DNA of 64,000 nt, taken from positions 108,533 through 172,532 of the forward strand of contig NZ_QMJY01000080.1 in assembly GCF_003574395.1 (NCBI RefSeq). Reading direction: 5' to 3'. The position numbers and the translations under genes were made by a program. This DNA is from Tabrizicola thermarum. GTDB taxonomy: Bacteria > Pseudomonadota > Alphaproteobacteria > Rhodobacterales > Rhodobacteraceae. The notes beneath the pieces are model-generated. The model saw only the letters and a program-made list of their open reading frames with translations. It did not search any database and was not told where the DNA came from. Below, one piece after another: positions 60,375 through 64,000 of this stretch. Each line of letters begins with the position of its first letter. Positions within the stretch are counted from its first letter, which is position 1.

Positions 60375-61086
60375 ATTTGCGCCGCAGGTAGGCCTGCACT
60401 TCCGGCGTCGGATCGGCAAAGAGGTCGGCGGTCGGGACCGGGGGCAGGACGATTCCTTCCGACACGAAGGCCATCATGCCCCCCAGCGCCAGCGCATCGT
60501 CCGGGTCGTGCGTCACCATCAGGACCAGCGCCCCGGTGTCATCGACCACGTCCCGCACCAGCGCCAGCATTTCGTCCCGCAGGGCCGGGCCAAGCGCCGC
60601 AAACGGCTCGTCCAGAAGCAGGATCGGCCGTGCACGCAACAGGGCGCGGGCCAGGGCGGCACGGCTGGCCTGCCCCCCCGAGAGTTGCGCCGGACGACGG
60701 GCGTCCAGACCGGCAAGACCCACGCGGTCCAGCGCCCGGGCGATCCGGGCCTGATCGGCCTTGGTCAGCCGCAGGTCGGGGCGCAGACCGAGACCGAGGT
60801 TCTGCGCCACGGTCAGATGCGGAAACAGGTTCTGATCCTGGAACAGGATGGTCAGCGGACGATTGCCCGGCGGCAGGGCGGCCAGGTCCTGCCCCTGCCA
60901 CAGGATCTTTCCACCCGTCGGCTTCAGAAACCCGGCGATCAGCGAGAGAAACGTCGACTTCCCCGCGCCCGAAGGCCCCATGACCGCGATCCGGCTGCCT
61001 GCCGGCGCCGCCCAGTCTGCGCCGAGCTGGAAGTCGCCTTGCCGGTAGGTCAGACGGTCAAGCCGCAGCACGGCGACCTCCGGCAT
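60373..61086 (-). CDS. thiQ: Thiamine ABC transporter ATP-binding protein
   Basis: A 237-residue ABC ATPase. Walker A GPSGAGKST, signature LSGGQASRAALARALLR and Walker B ILLLDEPFAAL are clear; the D-loop and VTHDPDDAL switch His follow. ATG 61086 lies inside the end of thiP, overlapping it by 29 bases. Confidence 0.95.
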   Translation of the reverse strand: MPEVAVLRLDRLTYRQGDFQLGADWAAPAGSRIAVMGPSGAGKSTFLSLIAGFLKPTGGKILWQGQDLAALPPGNRPLTILFQDQNLFPHLTVAQNLGLGLRPDLRLTKADQARIARALDRVGLAGLDARRPAQLSGGQASRAALARALLRARPILLLDEPFAALGPALRDEMLALVRDVVDDTGALVLMVTHDPDDALALGGMMAFVSEGIVLPPVPTADLFADPTPEVQAYLRRK

Positions 61087-62602
61087 CAAACGCCCAGAAC
61101 AGGGCGAAGGACAGGGTGACAAGGATCAGCGCGGCCGAGGCCGCAGCCTCGATCCGGTAGGCTCCGGTCAGCTGACTGACGACCAGCGGCAGCGTGGCTT
61201 GCTGCTGGCCCGCAAAGAGCGCGATCACGCCCAGGTCCCCCATCGACAGCGCCGCGGCGATCCCCGCGCCAAAGCCCAGCGGACGGGCAAGCCGGGGCAG
61301 GATCAACCAGCGCAAGCGGGACCAGCCCTGCAACCCGAGGCTTTCGGCCAGGCGGCCATAGCCTGCCTGCAAGGCACGGGTCTCTGGCAGAAGGATGCGG
61401 TAAAGGTAGGGCAAGGACAGGGCGACGTTGACCAGGATCGTGACGGGCAAGGCGAGCCGCATCGGTGGCGCAAAGGGTTGGATCAGCAGGAAAAGTCCGG
61501 TTCCAAGCACAAGACCCGAGGTCGCCAGCGGCAAGGTCGCCGCGGCTTCGGCCAAAGGCTGCGTCCTGCGGGAAGACGCCAGGGCGAGGGTGAGTGCCGC
61601 GACCGTCGCCAGCACTGTCGACACCAGCGCAACCAGCACCGACCGCCCCGCCGCAGGCAGCACCGCAGCGGGCAGGTCCAGAAGACCCGGCACGCCCCGC
61701 AACAGAACGGCGGCCAGCGGCAGGATCAGGAACAGCGCCGCCATGGTCAGGGCAAGGACATCGACCCAACGCCGCCAGCCGTCGGGGGCGGACAGGTCAA
61801 GCCTGCGGTCCAGCCCCGCGCCAAAGGCTGCGGGCCGGGCAAGGCCCCAGGCCACCAGCGCCGCGACTGCCCCGACGGCAAGCTGCAAGCCCGCCAATCC
61901 GGCGGCGCGGGCCAGGTCGAACTCGAAGCGGACGGCCTGATAGATGGCCAGTTCGATCGTCGTGGCCGAGGGGCCTCCACCCAGGGTCAGGACAACGGCA
62001 AAGCTGGTCAGGCAGATCACCAGGATCACCATGGCAACCCCCGGCAATACCTCGCGCAGCATCGGCCCTTCGAGGTGGCGGAAGGTCTCGGCCGGGCGAA
62101 AGCCAAGGGACTGCGCCAACCGGATACGCTCGGCGGGAATGGCGAGCCAGCCTTGCAGGATCATGCGGGTGGCGAGGGGAAGGTTCAGGAAGATGTGGGC
62201 AAGGACGACGCCATGCAGGCCATAGATCGAGATCGGCGGAAATCCCAGGGCGAGGAGGACCTGATTCAGGAGGCCGGAGCGGCCGAAGACCGCCAGAAGG
62301 CCAAGGACGGCAACCACGGCGGGAAGCAGGAAGGGCGCGCCCATCAGGGTGATGAGCGCGCTGCGTCCCGGAAAGCGTCGCCGGGCCAGAGCGCGGGCCA
62401 CGGGGATGGCGAGAAGGGTGGAAAATAGCGCGGAAAGAAGGGCTTGGGCGATCGAAAACCGGACTGCGGCCGCGTCGGCGGGGCCAAGCGAAACCCCCGC
62501 CCCTCGCCAGCCGACGGCTGCCAGGGGGGCGAGGACCAGCGCCAGCAGGAGGACCGCCAGCGCCGGGGCCAGAAGGCTCAGCGGGCGAGGGCGGCTTGCC
62601 AT
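61058..62602 (-). CDS. thiP: Thiamine ABC transporter permease
   Basis: A 514-residue membrane protein with two permease halves, each with an EAA-like loop. ETFRHLEGPMLREVLPG in the first and LPETRALQAGYGRLAESLGL in the second contain the contact to ThiQ. It follows thiB with a 25-base overlap, giving the usual thiBPQ order. Confidence 0.95.
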   Translation of the reverse strand: MASRPRPLSLLAPALAVLLLALVLAPLAAVGWRGAGVSLGPADAAAVRFSIAQALLSALFSTLLAIPVARALARRRFPGRSALITLMGAPFLLPAVVAVLGLLAVFGRSGLLNQVLLALGFPPISIYGLHGVVLAHIFLNLPLATRMILQGWLAIPAERIRLAQSLGFRPAETFRHLEGPMLREVLPGVAMVILVICLTSFAVVLTLGGGPSATTIELAIYQAVRFEFDLARAAGLAGLQLAVGAVAALVAWGLARPAAFGAGLDRRLDLSAPDGWRRWVDVLALTMAALFLILPLAAVLLRGVPGLLDLPAAVLPAAGRSVLVALVSTVLATVAALTLALASSRRTQPLAEAAATLPLATSGLVLGTGLFLLIQPFAPPMRLALPVTILVNVALSLPYLYRILLPETRALQAGYGRLAESLGLQGWSRLRWLILPRLARPLGFGAGIAAALSMGDLGVIALFAGQQQATLPLVVSQLTGAYRIEAAASAALILVTLSFALFWAFDAGGRRAAA

Positions 62603-63561
62603 TCGGCCAGCGCCGCATCGCGGGCGGCTTGCGCCTCGCCGGGCGTCAGAAGCAGCGATCTGGTCGGGCGAAACTTGTCGAAGCCGTCCGGCAGGCCCGC
62701 TGCGGGTGTGATCGCGGGATACATCCAGTTCGTCTGCGGGATCGCGGACTGGAAGGCCTCGGTCAGCATGAAGTCAAGGAACGCATCGGCCAGGTCTGGC
62801 TGATCGGTCGCGGCCAGTTTTCCAGCGACCTCGATCTGCATGTAGTGGCCCTCGTCAAAAAGGGCGGCAGCCTTTGTGTCATCGCCTTCCGCCAGCAGGT
62901 GATAGGCCGGACTGGTGGTGTAGCTGAGGACCATGTCCGCCTCGCCTTGCAGGAACAGGCCATAGGCCTCGGACCAGCCGGGGGTCACGGTGACGATGTT
63001 GTCGGCAAGTCCCCGCCAGATGTCCGCAGCCTTGTCGCCATAGGCCGCCTTCACCCACATGAGCAGGCCCAGGCCGGGGGTGGAGGAGCGGGGGTCCTGG
63101 ATCACGATCTTGAGGTCGGAGGCGGCGAGAGCTTCGAAGGATTTCGGCGGCTCTGTGACCTTGGTCTTGTCGTAGACGAAGGCGAACCAGCCCCAGTCGA
63201 AGGGCAGGAACAGGGGATCGCTGGCATCGACCGGAAGGTTGGTGGTCGGTTTTTTCCCATGTGGCGCAAAGAGTTGCGTGGCGGCGGCCTGGGCGGTGAG
63301 GCTGGTGTCGAGACCAAGGACCACATCGGCGTCCGAGGCGGCGCCTTCCAGCTGGACGCGGGCGAGGAGCGCGGCGCCGTCGCCGGCGGGGACGAATTGC
63401 AGGTCGCAGGCACAGGTCGCCTCGAAGGCCTTTTCCACGGCGGGGCCGGGGCCCCATTCGGAGATGAAGCTGTCGTAGGTCAGCACTTGCAGCACGGGGG
63501 GTTCGGCCAGTGCGGGGGACGCGATGGCAAGAAGGCCCGCAGCAAGGAGTTGTTTTTGCAT
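62578..63561 (-). CDS. thiB: Thiamine-binding periplasmic protein
   Basis: A 327-residue binding protein with a signal peptide (QKQLLAAGLLAIASPALAE). LQVLTYDSFISEWGPGPAVE is the conserved start of mature ThiB, with PFDWGWFAFVYDKTK and MVLSYTTSPAYHL later. It captures thiamine or TPP for ThiPQ. The ATG at 63561 has GGAG upstream; an ATG at 63573 is less likely. Confidence 0.96.
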   Translation of the reverse strand: MQKQLLAAGLLAIASPALAEPPVLQVLTYDSFISEWGPGPAVEKAFEATCACDLQFVPAGDGAALLARVQLEGAASDADVVLGLDTSLTAQAAATQLFAPHGKKPTTNLPVDASDPLFLPFDWGWFAFVYDKTKVTEPPKSFEALAASDLKIVIQDPRSSTPGLGLLMWVKAAYGDKAADIWRGLADNIVTVTPGWSEAYGLFLQGEADMVLSYTTSPAYHLLAEGDDTKAAALFDEGHYMQIEVAGKLAATDQPDLADAFLDFMLTEAFQSAIPQTNWMYPAITPAAGLPDGFDKFRPTRSLLLTPGEAQAARDAALAEWQAALAR

Positions 63562-63610
63562 CGTTTTCTCCATGTTGCGACGGAATGGTCGGGGATGGAG
63601 AAACCCATGC

Positions 63611-63688
63611 ACCTTCCCTCCGCCGGTATGATCCGGTTCAGGTTCGACGGGTTCGCTTGCGCGTCTCAGCCCGGTTAGGGGCACCCCG
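63611..63688 (-). promoter_or_regulatory. TPP riboswitch (THI box)
   Basis: On the minus strand it reads GGGGTGCCCC, CTGAGA, then ACCCGTCGAACCTGAACCGG and ATCATACCGGCGGAGGGAA. These are the conserved P1, the CTGAGA element and the GAACCTGA...CATACCGGCG segment of the TPP aptamer. It precedes thiBPQ, so thiamine pyrophosphate should repress the operon. Confidence 0.95.
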
Positions 63689-63699
63689 AGGTGACAGTG

Positions 63700-63727
63700 A
63701 GGATAGGGGAAAGCGGGACGGGTGCAA
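63700..63727 (-). promoter_or_regulatory. Predicted thiBPQ promoter
   Basis: TTGCAC (63722-63727), a 16-base spacer and TATCCT (63700-63705) on the minus strand. The implied start point lies within a few bases of the riboswitch 5' end. Confidence 0.55.
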
Positions 63728-64000
63728 GGGGTGAGAGGGCGCGGAGAGGGCGGGCGCCGCAAATGTCGCGGGACGCGGGGTCAACCCTTTGGCTTGTCAG
63801 CGAAAACGCCGTATTCGCGGCATATGTTTTCCATGCACGGCGAATGCGTATGCGCGTATGCCGCAGCGGGCGCTGACCAACCATCTGGGCCAGGCGCGAA
63901 TCGGCTGGGGCATGGCTGGCGATGCTGTCCCTGAGCTTGGTGTAGGTTCTGGCTGAGGTGGTCACCGGCGATGTTCCGGTAGGGTCTGGTTGCTGACACC
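63728..64000. other. Right-edge region without a recognised gene
   Basis: No convincing gene was found. It contains GCGGCATA (63817-63824) and its inverted copy TATGCCGC (63857-63864), with a TATGCGCGTATGC string in between and at the right arm. Confidence 0.45.

Noticed and set aside
63675..63999. Minus-strand frames of 72-96 codons at the right edge
   Set aside because: No recognised family, no ribosome site, and part overlaps the thiBPQ promoter.

Overview
The window is GC-rich chromosomal DNA from an alphaproteobacterium, most likely of the Rhodobacter/Paracoccus group (Rhodobacterales). This rests on the fbc-type operon petABC, an F1-only ATP synthase operon atpHAGDC, a DUF1150/Hsp20 pair, DUF2125 and DUF465 proteins, homospermidine synthase, and a groESL operon under a perfect CIRCE. 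No rRNA, CRISPR array, insertion sequence or prophage was found. Almost everything is core chromosome; the least ordinary parts are about 18.2-20.4 kb and 44.1-52.4 kb.

Layout. 0-7.3 kb: cytochrome b561 (cut by the edge), a fatty acid hydroxylase-type enzyme, a heat-shock pair (Hsp20 + DUF1150) with a sigma-32-like promoter, purEK, and small enzymes (hydrolase, Nudix, GreA-like, GNAT, DMT exporter). 7.3-9.5 kb: groESL. 9.5-17.4 kb: TraB/GumN protein, metallo-beta-lactamase-fold enzyme, Mn-pyrophosphatase, HAD enzyme, MaoC hydratase, ribF, YcgN, threonine aldolase, prs. 17.4-20.4 kb: PAP2 protein, an H-type lectin reading frame lacking a normal start, and a 449-residue protein of unknown function. 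20.4-25.3 kb: atpHAGDC. 25.7-36.1 kb: L,D-transpeptidase, methyltransferase/gloB, clpA, DUF2189, an ExbB/MotB-like pair, ChaC-like enzyme, DUF2125. 36.1-42.8 kb: extensin-like protein, tyrC, hisC, homospermidine synthase, rpsD, aroC. 43.1-44.1 kb: TerC.

44.1-52.4 kb is a compact seven-gene minus-strand array: GSCFA protein, SGNH-like protein, LamG-like protein, alpha/beta hydrolase, family-2 glycosyltransferase, unknown 469-residue protein, and a sulfatase fused to RTX calcium-binding repeats. Shared direction and overlapping ends suggest one operon, probably for making or modifying a surface or secreted glycan. It is the best candidate here for an undescribed system. 52.4-64 kb: dinB, N-formylglutamate amidohydrolase, tRNA-Val, rpmJ (41 codons), GST, petABC, and thiBPQ behind a TPP riboswitch.

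Several intergenic sequences recur: a motif around AAATACTCC (three sites, one inside a ~180-base inverted repeat), REP-like palindromes carrying GTAGGGTG, and GC-only hairpins directly abutting two stop codons. All assignments come from reading the sequence and family knowledge; no search was run.
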